A DNA stretch of 64,000 nt from Acidovorax sp. RAC01. GTDB lineage: Bacteria > Pseudomonadota > Gammaproteobacteria > Burkholderiales > Burkholderiaceae_C. A model generated the notes under the pieces. That model did no database searches. It saw only the letters and a list, made by a program, of their open reading frames with translations, and was not told the DNA's origin. The position numbers were made by a program, and so were the translations under genes. Positions 1-9,609 of this stretch are shown here, one piece after another; the stretch's first letter is position 1; each line of letters starts with the position of its first letter. The stretch spans positions 2,929,001 through 2,993,000 of the forward strand of contig NZ_CP016447.1 of the NCBI RefSeq assembly GCF_001714725.1, in the 5' to 3' direction.

Positions 1-392
1 CGGCTGGCTCCCACCAGCAGCAAAAAGATGACCGGCTGCAAGATGCCCACGCTGCGTGGCACGCCCTCCCAGCGGCCGACCAGCAAGATGGCCAGCAACA
101 CGGCCCCGTACAGCGTGACAGCCTTGCCCGTGGTGACCAGCGCGCGCATCCCGGTGTACCGGAAGATCGCCCGGTACAGCCCCAAGTGCATCAGGATCGG
201 GAAGGCCAGCGAAGGCGCGAGCGCGTAGGCAATCCACTGGTTGCCTTCCGGCCAGTGTGGCGTGTCCAGCCTCAGCGTGAAGGCCAGCCACATCGCAAGC
301 ACGCCCATGGCGGCGTCAAGCGCCACGACAAAGGCGCGTTTGGTATTGCGATGCCACAACAGCACGCGTTGGAGCACGGCGTCTACGTGCAT
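1..392 (-). CDS. Polysaccharide biosynthesis protein, CapD/FlaA1-like (N-terminal part)
   Basis: Reading the minus strand from an ATG at 392 gives 130 codons that run off the window edge, so only the N-terminus is present. The product has four hydrophobic stretches (about residues 22-42, 53-70, 88-104 and 115-129) and the segment LYRAIFRYTGMRAL, which resembles the membrane domain that precedes the Rossmann dehydratase/epimerase domain in WbpM/CapD-type proteins. Those enzymes modify UDP-sugars for surface glycans at the inner membrane. The catalytic domain is outside the window, so the assignment rests on the membrane half alone. It lies 26 bases downstream of the Lon-domain gene on the same strand and may be cotranscribed. 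No strong ribosome binding site is visible. Confidence 0.6.
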   Translation of the reverse strand, partial: MHVDAVLQRVLLWHRNTKRAFVVALDAAMGVLAMWLAFTLRLDTPHWPEGNQWIAYALAPSLAFPILMHLGLYRAIFRYTGMRALVTTGKAVTLYGAVLLAILLVGRWEGVPRSVGILQPVIFLLLVGAS

Positions 393-418
393 GGCACCTG
401 CAAACTCACTGCACAACT

Positions 419-1054
419 TCACTGCGCAATACCCGTCCGCTCCAGCACGTCCCCCACCAGCTCGAGCCTCACCAGGGGGTTTTCCAGCTCCATCAGGCGT
501 TGCTTGAGTTCCAGGGGCACCGGCAGCAATTCGCACCAGCGGTTGGCCACCCATGCGCAGTCGTTGAGCTGGTCGTCCGATTCGGGCGGCAAGGTGGGGA
601 TGCCGGGTTCGCGCTGTCGCAGCGTCTGGAGAACCTGGCCCAGGGCTGTGGCCGTCATCCTGAGGTCGTCAGGCACCGGCACCGCCACGTCGTCATCGAT
701 CTGCTCGATGTCAGCCGTCCAGAGGCCATGCGTGAGCTGGGCGCGCCGCAAAATGCGAAAACGCTGCGTGCCGCGGCACAGCAGCGTGATCAGTCCGGGC
801 TGGGGGTTGTCCAGCACTTCAATGGTTGCCAGTGTCCCGACATCGCTGAACTGCTCCTGCGCTGCACCCGCCTGACGCACTTCATGGCCTTGCGTCAGGG
901 CCACCACGCCGAACGGGGCCTCCGCCCGGTGGCATTTGCGCACCATGTCCAGGTAACGGACCTCGAACACGCGCAGGGCCAGGAGCCCCCCCGGGTAGAG
1001 CACGGAGCCCAGCGGGAACAAGGGCAGCGATGACAGGGTCAGGGGCTGGGGCAT
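419..1054 (-). CDS. LON substrate-binding domain protein (Lon N-terminal domain-like)
   Basis: The 211-residue product begins MPQPLTLSSLPLFPLGSVL, which matches the opening of the Lon protease N-terminal (LON/PUA-like) domain: a PLFPLGSVLYPGG turn, then LRVFEVRYLDMV. It has no AAA ATPase and no protease Ser-Lys dyad, so it is a stand-alone LON domain of the kind common in proteobacteria, probably cytoplasmic, with a substrate-binding rather than proteolytic role. I chose the ATG at 1054 because the family motif starts there; a longer in-frame start exists at 1135 but would add 27 basic residues and overlap the divergent YggT gene. Its exact cellular role is unknown. Confidence 0.75.
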   Translation of the reverse strand: MPQPLTLSSLPLFPLGSVLYPGGLLALRVFEVRYLDMVRKCHRAEAPFGVVALTQGHEVRQAGAAQEQFSDVGTLATIEVLDNPQPGLITLLCRGTQRFRILRRAQLTHGLWTADIEQIDDDVAVPVPDDLRMTATALGQVLQTLRQREPGIPTLPPESDDQLNDCAWVANRWCELLPVPLELKQRLMELENPLVRLELVGDVLERTGIAQ

Positions 1055-1133
1055 GGTGCAGATGGAAAAGCGGCCGCTATCATCCCATGACCGCCGCTGC
1101 TTCTGCCGTGGCCCCTTGTTTTTGTTGATGCCC

Positions 1134-1682
1134 ATGCTCTACCAGATCGCCACGTTTCTTCTTGATGTCATCGGTGGCCTGATCGCCGGGGCATGCCTGT
1201 TGCGCCTGTACATGCAGCTGCACCGGGTGTCATTCTCGAATCCGGTCGGGGGCCTGGTCTTTGCCCTGACCGACTGGCTGGTGATGCCTTTGCGAAAGTT
1301 CATCACGCCCGTGGGTCGCTGGGACCTTTCCAGCCTGGTCGCCGCAGTGCTGGTGCAGCTCGTGCAGTACGCGCTTGTGCTTGCATTGCTGGGGGCTGCA
1401 GCGGCCTGGGCCTGGCTGCCGTGGATGGCGCTGTTCGGGCTGGCGCGCGTGGCGGTGTCCGGTCTGATCGGTCTGTTGATCGTCTATGCGGTGATGTCCT
1501 GGGTCCAGACCCGATCGCCGCTGGTCGATGTTGTCGGTCGGCTTTGCGACCCTGTGCTGCGACCTGTCAGGCGGTTTGTGCCGCTCGTGAAGGGCATCGA
1601 TCTATCGCCTCTGGTGCTGCTGGTGCTGCTGCAGGTCGGATTGATCGTGCTGGGGCATTTGCAGGCGAGCGTGATGCGATGA
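1134..1682 (+). CDS. YggT family integral membrane protein
   Basis: The 182-residue protein starts MLYQIATFLLDVIGGLIAG and consists of two similar halves, each a hydrophobic helix followed by a P-L-R-x-x-x-P-like turn (LVMPLRKFITPVGRWDLSSL and CDPVLRPVRRFVPLVKGID). This tandem arrangement is characteristic of the YggT family. Four to five membrane helices are visible. YggT proteins are inner-membrane proteins implicated in osmotic or ion homeostasis in other bacteria, but the mechanism is unclear. Start choice: the ATG at 1134 lies at the family N-terminus; another in-frame ATG sits two codons upstream at 1128. It is transcribed divergently from the LON-domain gene and convergently with accD. 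Confidence 0.8.
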   Translation: MLYQIATFLLDVIGGLIAGACLLRLYMQLHRVSFSNPVGGLVFALTDWLVMPLRKFITPVGRWDLSSLVAAVLVQLVQYALVLALLGAAAAWAWLPWMALFGLARVAVSGLIGLLIVYAVMSWVQTRSPLVDVVGRLCDPVLRPVRRFVPLVKGIDLSPLVLLVLLQVGLIVLGHLQASVMR

Positions 1683-1689
1683 GGCACGA

Positions 1690-1756
1690 AACTTTGGCCT
1701 AAAAACCCCCTCGGCGCACGGCTGATAATGATACTCTGCTATCAATATGGGAGCGT
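1690..1756 (+). repeat. Dispersed intergenic repeat, copy a (AGCTAT/ATAGC family)
   Basis: Between the convergent yggT and accD genes, this A/T-rich stretch contains a C-rich part followed by TGCTATCAATATGGGAGCG. It shares the 3' core (GCTAT..AATA..GGAGCG) with the copies at 12940, 16532, 25880, 35350, 40465 and 48107. It is the most diverged copy. Confidence 0.45.
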
Positions 1757-1837
1757 TCTTTCAGCGGTCAGGCACGCAGTGTCGCCGTACCGCTCAGCCG
1801 GTCACTGGCGGCAAGCGCCAGGCCTGAGCGCCGCCAT

Positions 1838-2710
1838 CTACATGACTGAATCCGCGGGCAGGCGCTGCAGCATGGCCAGGCTGTTGGCCACGGTGTTGCG
1901 CAGTTCACGGCGGTCGCAGATGAAGTCCACGGCGCCCTTGGTCTGCAGGAACTCGGCGCGCTGGAACCCTTCAGGCAGTGTGACACGCACCGTGGATTCG
2001 ATCACGCGCGGGCCGGCAAAGCCGATCAGGGCCTTGGGCTCCGCAATGACGATGTCACCCACAAACGCGAAACCGGCGCTCACGCCGCCCATGGTCGGGT
2101 CGGTCAGCACGCTGATGTAGGGCAGGCCCTTCTTGGCCAGGCGGGTGAGGGCGGCATTGGTCTTGGCCATCTGCATCAGCGAGAGCAGGCCCTCCTGCAT
2201 GCGGGCACCTCCCGTAGCTGTAAAGCAGATGAAGGGCACCTTCTGTTCGATAGCGGTCTCGACACCGCGCACAAAACGCTCGCCCACTACGGACCCCATC
2301 GAGCCGCCCATGAAGTCGAATTCAAAACAGGCGGCCACCACGTTGATGCTCTTGACGGCACCGCCCATCACGACAAGTGCGTCCGTCTCGCCCGTGTTTT
2401 CGAGCGCCTCTTTCAGGCGCTCGGGGTACTTGCGACTGTCCTTGAATTTCAGGGCGTCCACCGGCAGGACTTCCTGGCCGATTTCATAGCGGCCTTCGGC
2501 GTCGAGGAAGGCATCCAGGCGTGCGCGCGCGCCAATGCGATGGTGGTGGCTGCAGGTTGGGCAGACGTTCTGGTTTTGCTCCAGGTCCGCCTTGTACAGC
2601 ACCGTCTCGCAGCTCGGGCACTTGATCCACAGGCCTTCGGGGACCTGGCGGCGCTCGGTGGGGTCGGTCTGCTGGATCTTGGAGGGCAGAAGTTTTTCAA
2701 GCCAGGACAT
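1838..2710 (-). CDS. accD: Acetyl-CoA carboxylase carboxyltransferase subunit beta
   Basis: AccD pairs with AccA to move the carboxyl group from carboxybiotin to acetyl-CoA, giving malonyl-CoA for fatty acid synthesis. The 290-residue protein has the N-terminal zinc ribbon (C31-x2-C34 ... C50-x2-C53), then the crotonase-like carboxyltransferase domain with [22 protein letters not shown] and [12 protein letters not shown]. Length is normal. It is the last gene of the truA-trpF-trpB-trpA-accD run and lies 173 bases after trpA, a spacing that contains a short GC-rich hairpin but no clear terminator. The start at 2710 is the family start ([12 protein letters not shown]). Confidence 0.97.
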   Translation of the reverse strand: MSWLEKLLPSKIQQTDPTERRQVPEGLWIKCPSCETVLYKADLEQNQNVCPTCSHHHRIGARARLDAFLDAEGRYEIGQEVLPVDALKFKDSRKYPERLKEALENTGETDALVVMGGAVKSINVVAACFEFDFMGGSMGSVVGERFVRGVETAIEQKVPFICFTATGGARMQEGLLSLMQMAKTNAALTRLAKKGLPYISVLTDPTMGGVSAGFAFVGDIVIAEPKALIGFAGPRVIESTVRVTLPEGFQRAEFLQTKGAVDFICDRRELRNTVANSLAMLQRLPADSVM

Positions 2711-2848
2711 GGTTTTCCTCTGTGTGTATGGGCCAGCGGCGGCACGCCCTTGAAACTGGCGCGGCCCGAAGGCCAGGGCTCCCGCGCAAGGGCCGCCCCG
2801 CCGCGCTGGGAGCGTCCTCCTTCCCGCGCATAGCGCGAGAGAAGGGGA

Positions 2849-2863
2849 AGCGGCGAAGCCGCT
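2849..2863. repeat. GC-rich palindrome in trpA-accD spacer
   Basis: AGCGGC-GAA-GCCGCT forms a perfect 6-bp stem with a 3-base loop, flanked by GGGG and CAGGGGGG. A closely similar GGCGGC-GAA-GCCGC occurs near 61613-61625. This looks like a small REP-like hairpin rather than a terminator because no T-tract follows on either strand. Confidence 0.5.
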
Positions 2864-2883
2864 CAGGGGGGATGCTCTTTATT

Positions 2884-3693
2884 CTACGCGTCCAGCGCCT
2901 TGCGAATGCCACGCAGGAAGTCGATGGTGATGGGCACCACCTTGGCGTGCTCCTGGTCCTCGATCAGCTGGATGATCCTGCTACCGATGACCACCGCATC
3001 GGCCACCTTGCCAATGGCCTGCGCCGTTGCGGCATCCCGAATGCCGAAACCCACGCCCACCGGAATATGAACATGCTGGCGAATGCGCGGCAGCATCTGC
3101 TCGACGGCGGCTGTATCCAGCGCCCCCGAACCAGTGACCCCCTTGAGCGACACATAATACACATAGCCGCTGGCCACGCGGGCCACCTGCGCCATCCGTG
3201 CATCGGTGCTGGTGGGGGCCAGCAGGAAGATCAGGTCCATGCCGTGGGTACGCAGGCTGGCGGCAAAAGCCTCGCATTCTTCCGGGGGGTAGTCGACGAT
3301 CAGCACGCCATCCACACCGGCCGCGGCGGCGTCGCGCACGAATGCGTCAGTCCCGTGCTTCTGGTCGTAGCGTTCCACGGGGTTGGCATACCCCATCAGT
3401 ACCACGGGGGTTGTGCCGTTGCGCTTGCGGAACTCACGTACATGGTCAAGCACCTGTGCCATGCCGATACCCAGGCTCAGGGCCTTTTCGCCAGCCTTCT
3501 GGATGACCGGGCCGTCGGCCATGGGGTCTGAGAAAGGAACGCCCAGTTCGATCACATCGGCACCGGCTTCCACCATACCGTGCATCAGCGCCGGGGTGAT
3601 GTCTGCGAACGGAAAGCCCGCGGTCACATAGGGAATCAATGCCTTGCGGCCCTGGGCCTTCAGGGCCGAAAAAGTCGCTTCGATGCGGCTCAT
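2884..3693 (-). CDS. trpA: Tryptophan synthase alpha chain
   Basis: TrpA cleaves indole-3-glycerol phosphate and channels indole to TrpB. The 269-residue TIM-barrel shows the catalytic pair Glu49 ([12 protein letters not shown]) and Asp60 (MADGPVIQ), the loop-6 region [10 protein letters not shown] and the phosphate-binding GVGFGIRD and VVIGSRI motifs. The start codon overlaps the trpB stop by four bases (ATGA at 3690-3693), which indicates translational coupling of the two subunits of one complex. Length and motifs are complete. Confidence 0.97.
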   Translation of the reverse strand: MSRIEATFSALKAQGRKALIPYVTAGFPFADITPALMHGMVEAGADVIELGVPFSDPMADGPVIQKAGEKALSLGIGMAQVLDHVREFRKRNGTTPVVLMGYANPVERYDQKHGTDAFVRDAAAAGVDGVLIVDYPPEECEAFAASLRTHGMDLIFLLAPTSTDARMAQVARVASGYVYYVSLKGVTGSGALDTAAVEQMLPRIRQHVHIPVGVGFGIRDAATAQAIGKVADAVVIGSRIIQLIEDQEHAKVVPITIDFLRGIRKALDA

Positions 3694-4976
3694 TTGATCA
3701 TCACTTTCACGGTCTGCTCTCCACCCTTGACCGACTGGCCCTGGCAGCTGGGGCGGCAGTAGAAGTCTGCTCCGCTCAGGTCAGCCACGGTACCGATGTC
3801 CTTGTCGCCGCGTCCCGAAAGATTGATCAGGATGGACTGGTCTGGGCGCATGGTCTTGGCCAGCTTCATTGCGTAGGCCACGGCATGGCTCGATTCGAGC
3901 GCAGGAATGATGCCTTCGGTGCGGCACAGATAGTGGAAGGCTTCCAGCGCCTCCTTGTCGGTGATGCCCACGTATTCGGCGCGGCCGATTTCCTGCAGCC
4001 AAGCGTGCTCGGGGCCTACGCCGGGGTAGTCCAGCCCGGCACTGATGCTGTGCGTTTCCGTGATCTGGCCGTTGTCATCCTGGAGGATGAATGTGCGGTT
4101 GCCGTGCAACACGCCGGCACTGCCTTTTTGCAGCGAGGCCGAATGCCGCCCCGACTCCAGCCCTTCGCCAGCCGCTTCGACGCCGATCAGCCGGGTCTTT
4201 TCGAACGGGATGTAGGGGTGGAAGATGCCCATGGCGTTGCTGCCGCCGCCCACGCAGGCAATCACTGCGTCGGGCTGATCGCCCAGCACCTTCTGCTCGG
4301 CCAGCATGGCGGGCATCTGCTCGATACATTCCTTGCCGATCACGCTCTGGAAGTCGCGCACCATCATCGGGTAGGGGTGGGGGCCCGCCACGGTTCCGAT
4401 GATGTAGAAGGTGTTATCGACATTGGCCACCCAGTCGCGCATGGCGTCGTTCAGGGCGTCTTTCAGCGTCTTGCTACCCGATTCCACCGGGACCACAGTG
4501 GCGCCCAGCAGCTTCATGCGGTACACGTTGGGACTCTGGCGCTTGACGTCTTCCGCGCCCATGTACACCACGCATTCCAGGCCGTAGCGGGCGCAGATGG
4601 TGGCGGTGGCCACGCCGTGCTGGCCCGCGCCGGTTTCGGCAATCACGCGCGGCTTGCCCATGCGTTTGGCCAGCATGGCCTGGCCGATCACGTTGTTGAT
4701 TTTGTGGGCGCCGGTGTGGTTCAGGTCTTCACGCTTGAGGTAGATCTGCGCCCCACCCATTTCGCGGCTCGTCCGGGCCGCGTGATAGATCGGCGAGGGC
4801 CGCCCGACGAAGTGCTTGAGCTCGTAGTTGAACTCGGCCAGAAACTCGGGGTCGTGCTGGTAGCGCGCGTACGCGTCGCGCAGTTCCTGGATGGCGTGGG
4901 TCAGGGTTTCGCTGACGAAGCTGCCGCCATAGGGGCCAAAGTGGCCCGCGGTGTCAGGTTGCTGATAGGAGGTCAT
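3690..4976 (-). CDS. trpB: Tryptophan synthase beta chain
   Basis: TrpB condenses indole with serine using pyridoxal phosphate. The PLP lysine is K92 in [11 protein letters not shown]; the [18 protein letters not shown] and [10 protein letters not shown] motifs are all present. The 428-residue length from the ATG at 4976 is somewhat longer than usual (about 400) because of a C-terminal tail of about 25 residues with two cysteines ([10 protein letters not shown]). A longer start at 5000 is possible. The start overlaps the end of trpF by 23 bases and the end overlaps trpA by four, so trpF-trpB-trpA form a tight unit. Confidence 0.96.
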   Translation of the reverse strand: MTSYQQPDTAGHFGPYGGSFVSETLTHAIQELRDAYARYQHDPEFLAEFNYELKHFVGRPSPIYHAARTSREMGGAQIYLKREDLNHTGAHKINNVIGQAMLAKRMGKPRVIAETGAGQHGVATATICARYGLECVVYMGAEDVKRQSPNVYRMKLLGATVVPVESGSKTLKDALNDAMRDWVANVDNTFYIIGTVAGPHPYPMMVRDFQSVIGKECIEQMPAMLAEQKVLGDQPDAVIACVGGGSNAMGIFHPYIPFEKTRLIGVEAAGEGLESGRHSASLQKGSAGVLHGNRTFILQDDNGQITETHSISAGLDYPGVGPEHAWLQEIGRAEYVGITDKEALEAFHYLCRTEGIIPALESSHAVAYAMKLAKTMRPDQSILINLSGRGDKDIGTVADLSGADFYCRPSCQGQSVKGGEQTVKVMIK

Positions 4977-5811
4977 GAAGGTTCTTTGCAAGCTGTGCAT
5001 CGGCCGCGCGCACGGCGGCTACGAAGCGTTGGATTTTTTCGGCGTCCTTGATGCCCTTGACAGGCTTGCCATCGGGGCCATCGGCCTCGACGCCGGAGCT
5101 GACATCAACCGCCAGCGTCTTGCAACGCGGGCGGACTTGCAAAATGCCATCGGTCACGTTTGCAGGCGTGAGTCCACCAGACAAAACGAGGTGAGAGCTG
5201 ACGCTTGGTGGAAGGAGTGACCAATTGAATGCCTTGCCGCTGCCGCCATACCCCTCGACGTGGGCATCGAGCAGTATCGCTTGCGCGTGAGAATGATCGT
5301 TCGCGTATTTTACGAGGTCGAACTGCGCCGCACCGTCGCCAAGGGGAATCCTGGCGGCCCGCAGATAGGCCCTGCTGGGGCTGGCGGCGCCCGCCATGCA
5401 CTCTTGCGGGCTTTCGTCACCATGAAACTGGAGCACGCAGCCGGGTACGAGCGCGCTGATGGCCTGCACGGTAGCGGTGGCCTCGTTCACAAACAGCAGC
5501 ACCGGCGACACAAAGGGCGGAAGCCGCCTGGCCAGTTGTGCTGCGCGTTCTGGCGATACCGCGCGCGGACTGGGGGCGTACATCACAAAACCGATGGCGT
5601 CTGCGCCAGCGGCGACCGCTGCGTCCACATCTTCCTCACGGGTGAGTCCGCAGATCTTGATGCGCGTTCTCGCCGTGGTGGAGGGCAGCCCAGAATCCGG
5701 ATGGCCCGCCAGGTGGTCGTGCGCCCTCCAGCTGCGGCCTTCGGTACCCTGCTGCCCCGTCCCTGGCTGCGATGGGTACCGTGGGCGTGGGGCGTCAGAA
5801 GTCGTGGTCAT
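4954..5811 (-). CDS. trpF: Phosphoribosylanthranilate isomerase
   Basis: TrpF performs the Amadori rearrangement of N-(5'-phosphoribosyl)anthranilate in tryptophan synthesis. The core begins at residue 50 with [20 protein letters not shown], and the catalytic Cys in KICGLT and the Asp in AVDVSSGVE are present. From the ATG at 5811 the protein is 285 residues, with a 49-residue proline- and glycine-rich N-terminal extension that the family normally lacks. I chose 5811 because it overlaps the truA stop as ATGA, the same coupling seen elsewhere in this operon; no convincing ATG, GTG or TTG start lies closer to the core. The extension might still be untranslated. Confidence 0.93.
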   Translation of the reverse strand: MTTTSDAPRPRYPSQPGTGQQGTEGRSWRAHDHLAGHPDSGLPSTTARTRIKICGLTREEDVDAAVAAGADAIGFVMYAPSPRAVSPERAAQLARRLPPFVSPVLLFVNEATATVQAISALVPGCVLQFHGDESPQECMAGAASPSRAYLRAARIPLGDGAAQFDLVKYANDHSHAQAILLDAHVEGYGGSGKAFNWSLLPPSVSSHLVLSGGLTPANVTDGILQVRPRCKTLAVDVSSGVEADGPDGKPVKGIKDAEKIQRFVAAVRAADAQLAKNLHDLLSAT

Positions 5812-6629
5812 GGAAGCCAATCATACGCAGCCGTGCGCTCGGGCAGGCCCCAGCGGGCTTCGTAGACAGGTCCCAAAAAGTACAGGCCATCGGGCGAGAA
5901 CGTGGGGGCTGCCGCATCGCGCGACCTCGCCTGCAGCACCTGCTCCATCCAGCGTGCGGGCTTGTCGCCTTGGCCCACGGCGATCAGGCACCCCATGATG
6001 TTCCGGATCATGTGGTGCAAAAAGGCATTGGCCTCGAATTCAAAGCGCCAGTAGCACGGCGCCCAGCCCAGTTCGTGGTGCGGTGCCTGCATGCCCCTGC
6101 GCGTGATGCGGATGGGCTGGAGCGTCTTGATCGGTGATTTGGCCTGGCAGGCCGAGGCGCGAAATGACGTGAAGTCGTGTTCGCCCACGAGCCGGTCGGC
6201 CGCGTCCTGCATGGCGTCATGGTCCAGAGGGCGGAACACCCACCCAACCCGGCCTGCCTCGACGCTGGGCCGCACAGGAGACTGCAGCAGAACGTAGGCG
6301 TAGCGCCGGGCGGTTGCGCTGCCGCGCGCGTGGAACGCATCCGGCACCGGCTGCGCCCATTGCACTGCGATATCCGGGGGTAAAAACGTGTTGGTGCCGC
6401 GCACCCACGAGGCGGCAGGGCGGTCAAGCACGGTGTCGAAGTGCACCACCTGCATCAGACCGTGCACGCCGGCATCGGTGCGGCCAGCGCACAGCGTGCC
6501 CACGCGGTGCGTGGCAAAACGCGCCAGCGCTGCTTCAAGCTTGTCCTGGATGGTGTTGCCAGAAAGCTGGCTTTGCCAGCCGCTGTAGGCCTGGCCGTTG
6601 TAGCTCACGCCCAATGCCACCCGCGTCAT
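5808..6629 (-). CDS. truA: tRNA pseudouridine(38-40) synthase
   Basis: TruA isomerises uridines 38-40 in the anticodon stem-loop of many tRNAs. The 273-residue protein starts MTRVALGVSYNGQAYSGWQ and carries the catalytic Asp52 in AGRTDAGVHG, plus the RRYAYVL, FTSFRAS and FLHHMIRNIMG motifs. An open frame continues upstream to 6746, but the family N-terminus fixes the start at 6629. It lies 55 bases downstream of fimV and couples to trpF through an ATGA overlap, a gene order common in Burkholderiales. Confidence 0.96.
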   Translation of the reverse strand: MTRVALGVSYNGQAYSGWQSQLSGNTIQDKLEAALARFATHRVGTLCAGRTDAGVHGLMQVVHFDTVLDRPAASWVRGTNTFLPPDIAVQWAQPVPDAFHARGSATARRYAYVLLQSPVRPSVEAGRVGWVFRPLDHDAMQDAADRLVGEHDFTSFRASACQAKSPIKTLQPIRITRRGMQAPHHELGWAPCYWRFEFEANAFLHHMIRNIMGCLIAVGQGDKPARWMEQVLQARSRDAAAPTFSPDGLYFLGPVYEARWGLPERTAAYDWLP

Positions 6630-6684
6630 CGGGTGACCCCGGGGCAGCATCGCGAACTGATGGGCTGCGTACTGCCGCGGTGCA

Positions 6685-9381
6685 TCAGCCGAGGTCGGCC
6701 AACATCCGCTGGGCGCGGGTCTTGAGCGGACCTGTGGCTTCGGCAACCACCTCTTCGATCAGCGTGCGGGCGCCGTCGGTATCGCCGATGGCGTTGAATT
6801 CCTCGGCCAGTGCGAGCTTGGTGGCCAGCGGGTCATCCTGCGCGGCTGCCGATCCGTCGTCCTCGTCGTCCAGCCCGTCCACGCTTGGCAGCGTCGGGGC
6901 GACTTGCGCAGCAGGGCGAGCCATCGGTTGCGAAGGCGCGTTCAGGTCGAGGGACAGTTCACCCAGATCAAACTCCATGGGCGCGGAGTCCTGGGGCTCT
7001 GCCGTGAGGGGCATCGGGCCAGAGGGCGCCATGCTCAGGTCATCCACCCTCGGAAAGTCCAGGTTGTCTGCCATGGGGGCCGGTGCTATCGGGCTGGGCG
7101 CCGTCTCTTGCGGGGCCCAGGCTGCGGACGAGGACGCTTCGAGTCCGGGACGAAGGGTGGAGATGTCGTCGGAATCCGAAAGGCTGTCTTCACGGCGAGC
7201 CGATACAGCAGCCGCGGCTGCGGCGAAGCCGCCGGGCGCCGCTGGTGCCTCGGTCAGCGCATCGTCTGGAAGGTCGAGATCCAGGTCGAGATCCAGGTCC
7301 GGGGGCGTCGCGGAGGCTGCGGCGCCTGCGGCGGCAGCGCCGGGATAGGTGGTTGCGAAACCGCCGGGTGGAATAGACGGCAGGTCATCGTCGGTCATGC
7401 CCGGGCGACCACCAGGCTGGTAGATGCGGTTATCGGGGTCAATCTCGCGTCCAAGATCGGCAATGCGCGCCCAGTCCGGGCCTTCTCCCTGGGTGAGCTT
7501 GAACACGTCGCCGGCGACCACTTCGAGCGCCTTGCGATCCTGGCGTTTCGCGTAAATCTCGCCGAGTTTGACGTGGACAGAGACGCGGGCCGGGTTGTGG
7601 CGGATGGCTTCCTTGAGGATCTCTTCGGCCTGCAGGTCACGACCGTAGGCCAGGTACACATCGGCCTCGGCCACGGGGTCCACATCGCCGCCAGCGTCAA
7701 GCTGGCTCGGCGAGTACGCCATGGACGAACCGGTGGTCATTTCGCTGTTGGCAGTGTCCACCCGTTGTCCGCCGCTGGCACCAAAGAAGGAGTCGGGCTG
7801 GATGCGGCTTTCAAGGAACGAGCTGTCCACCCCGCCGGCCTGCTTGCGGCGCTGTGCAACGCGATAACCCGCGTAGCCAAGGAGGAGGGCCAGCAGTCCG
7901 GCTGCGGTCAACGGCAGTACCGGGTCTTCCATCAGGCCATCGATCAGGCTGGGTTCGGATACAGGCGGCACGGCAGGCACGGGCGGCGCTGGAGGCGCCA
8001 CAGGTGCCGATGCGGCGGCTGCCACCTCGGCCGATGCCTGCCCTGATGCGGGTTCAGCAGCCGCGCCGGATTCCTGTGGCGCGCTCGCGGCTGCAGCCGC
8101 GGGCGACGGCGCGCTGGCTTCGGCGGGAGCCGCTGCGGCCTGTGGCGCTGTGGGCGTGGCAGGCACGCCAGGGGCCTGTACGGCCACGCCTGCCGGGGCA
8201 GCGGTCGCCGGGGTAGAGCCGGTTCCTGTGGCCGCCGATGCGGAACCCAGCTTGTTCAGGTCGGTGATGTTCTTGGAGAGCTCGGCCATGCGCGTCGCTG
8301 CTTCCTCGGCCTGCTTGTCCTTGGCGAGCTTTGCTTCGGCGGCCTTGCTTCCTTGCACGGACCCCTTGGACAGTGTCAGCTTGTCGGGCGCGGCGGTGGC
8401 CGATTTGCGGTCCTCAACCCGGGTCTGCACGGTGCCAGTCGCCGAGCGCTGGGCTGCAGCCACTTCGGTGGACGGGGCTGCACCGGCCAGTTTGCGCCTG
8501 AATTCATTGAAGTCACGCGCCTGGGCAGCCAGGATCTGGCGTGCCTCGGGCGCAGGGGTGGCCTGTGCCGCCGCCTGATCGGGCATCTGCAGCACTGCGC
8601 CCGCCTTGATGCGGTTCACATTGCCTTGAATGAAAGCGTCCGGATTGGCACGCATCATGGCGACCAGCATCTGGTCCAGAGACACGTCTGCGGGACGGTA
8701 GGCGTTGGCGATTCGGCCCGCCGTGTCGCCCGATTGAACGGTCACGCCGCCAGCGGGCGCTGCACGGGCGGCTGCCGGTGCGCTCGGCGCGGGACGTGCT
8801 GTCGCAGCGTCGGCAGGGCGCGGCGCGGCTTGCACGCGCGGGGTGACCGGCGGTGCCTGAATCGCCGGTGCTGTGATTTGGGGCGCGGCCGTTACGCTGG
8901 GCGCCGGGCGGCGCAGCGAAGGCGGATCGAACAGCATCGTGTAGCTGCGGACGATCCGGCCTGAGCCCCAATTGGCATCGAGCACCACGTCAAGGAAAGG
9001 TTCGTTCACGGGGCGATCGCTGCTCAGGCGCAGGAAGGCAGTGCCGTCGGGGCGCCGCTGCAACTGAAACTGGAGGTTGCTCACCAGCTGCGTGTATTCC
9101 ATGCCTTGGGCTCGGAAAACCTCGGGTGCCGCTGCCGTCGCGCGGAGGCTGTCTGCCTCGGCGGCCGTGATCTGCGGGATGTCGATTTCAGCGCGCAGAG
9201 GCTCGCCCAGGGCAGACTGCACCGTGATGCGGCCCAGCGCAAGCGCGGCTGCGTCAGCCGAATAAAAGCCAGCTGACGCCACGGCCGCGGCCGCCAGGAC
9301 AGAAAATTTCCAACGATGCATGTTTGCCAACAGCTGATGAGGTTTGTGAGCGGCTCGGTCGAGCGGCGTCTTTTTTTGCAT
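6685..9381 (-). CDS. fimV: FimV/HubP-type polar pilus assembly protein
   Basis: FimV-type proteins are large inner-membrane proteins that bind peptidoglycan and help polar localisation, type IV pilus assembly and twitching. The 898-residue product has a signal sequence (SVLAAAAVASAGFYSADAAA), a periplasmic N-terminal domain (ALGRITVQSALGEPLRAEID), a LysM domain at about residues 211-268, Ala/Pro-rich linkers, one membrane helix near 486-506 (LTAAGLLALLLGYAGY), an acidic cytoplasmic region with a DLDLDLDLDL run, and the C-terminal FimV/TPR domain (EEFNAIGDTDGARTLIEEV). I use the ATG at 9381, preceded by a GGGGCGGGAC stretch; an ATG at 9321 (MHRWKF) gives a shorter signal peptide and is equally plausible. 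Confidence 0.9.
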   Translation of the reverse strand: MQKKTPLDRAAHKPHQLLANMHRWKFSVLAAAAVASAGFYSADAAALALGRITVQSALGEPLRAEIDIPQITAAEADSLRATAAAPEVFRAQGMEYTQLVSNLQFQLQRRPDGTAFLRLSSDRPVNEPFLDVVLDANWGSGRIVRSYTMLFDPPSLRRPAPSVTAAPQITAPAIQAPPVTPRVQAAPRPADAATARPAPSAPAAARAAPAGGVTVQSGDTAGRIANAYRPADVSLDQMLVAMMRANPDAFIQGNVNRIKAGAVLQMPDQAAAQATPAPEARQILAAQARDFNEFRRKLAGAAPSTEVAAAQRSATGTVQTRVEDRKSATAAPDKLTLSKGSVQGSKAAEAKLAKDKQAEEAATRMAELSKNITDLNKLGSASAATGTGSTPATAAPAGVAVQAPGVPATPTAPQAAAAPAEASAPSPAAAAASAPQESGAAAEPASGQASAEVAAAASAPVAPPAPPVPAVPPVSEPSLIDGLMEDPVLPLTAAGLLALLLGYAGYRVAQRRKQAGGVDSSFLESRIQPDSFFGASGGQRVDTANSEMTTGSSMAYSPSQLDAGGDVDPVAEADVYLAYGRDLQAEEILKEAIRHNPARVSVHVKLGEIYAKRQDRKALEVVAGDVFKLTQGEGPDWARIADLGREIDPDNRIYQPGGRPGMTDDDLPSIPPGGFATTYPGAAAAGAAASATPPDLDLDLDLDLPDDALTEAPAAPGGFAAAAAAVSARREDSLSDSDDISTLRPGLEASSSAAWAPQETAPSPIAPAPMADNLDFPRVDDLSMAPSGPMPLTAEPQDSAPMEFDLGELSLDLNAPSQPMARPAAQVAPTLPSVDGLDDEDDGSAAAQDDPLATKLALAEEFNAIGDTDGARTLIEEVVAEATGPLKTRAQRMLADLG
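7276..7312 (-). repeat. 12-bp tandem repeat inside fimV
   Basis: Three copies of a 12-base unit (GAGATCCAGGTC on the plus strand) lie in tandem and encode the Asp-Leu run in the acidic cytoplasmic part of FimV. Such in-frame repeats can change length by slippage. Confidence 0.8.
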
Positions 9382-9559
9382 AGTCTGGTCCCGCCCCGGC
9401 GCGTGAAAATATGTAAAAAGCACCATAGCATCAATGTTTTGCACTGACAAGCTGAGGTGCAGCTGAAGCTTTCTGACGTGGCTGCGCGCCCCAAATTGGT
9501 GCAAACAGATGTTGCCTATTGCCAACGAGGCGTAACGGATTGTGTTTTTGGGTGGAAGC

Positions 9560-9594
9560 AAAAAAGCGCGCGCAGACGTGCCTGCGCGCGCTTT
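9560..9594 (-). terminator. Rho-independent terminator of asd
   Basis: A perfect 13-bp stem (9563-9575 with 9582-9594) encloses a 6-base loop; on the minus strand the GC-rich arm AAAGCGCGCGCAG is followed by a run of six T. It lies 15 bases past the asd stop and separates asd from fimV. Confidence 0.93.
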
Positions 9595-9609
9595 CTCGGA
9601 TTTGGGGGG

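Noticed and set aside
3639..5051. Plus-strand open frame of 470 codons opposite trpB
   Set aside because: Antisense shadow; composition rich in His, Gly and Val, without recognisable motifs.
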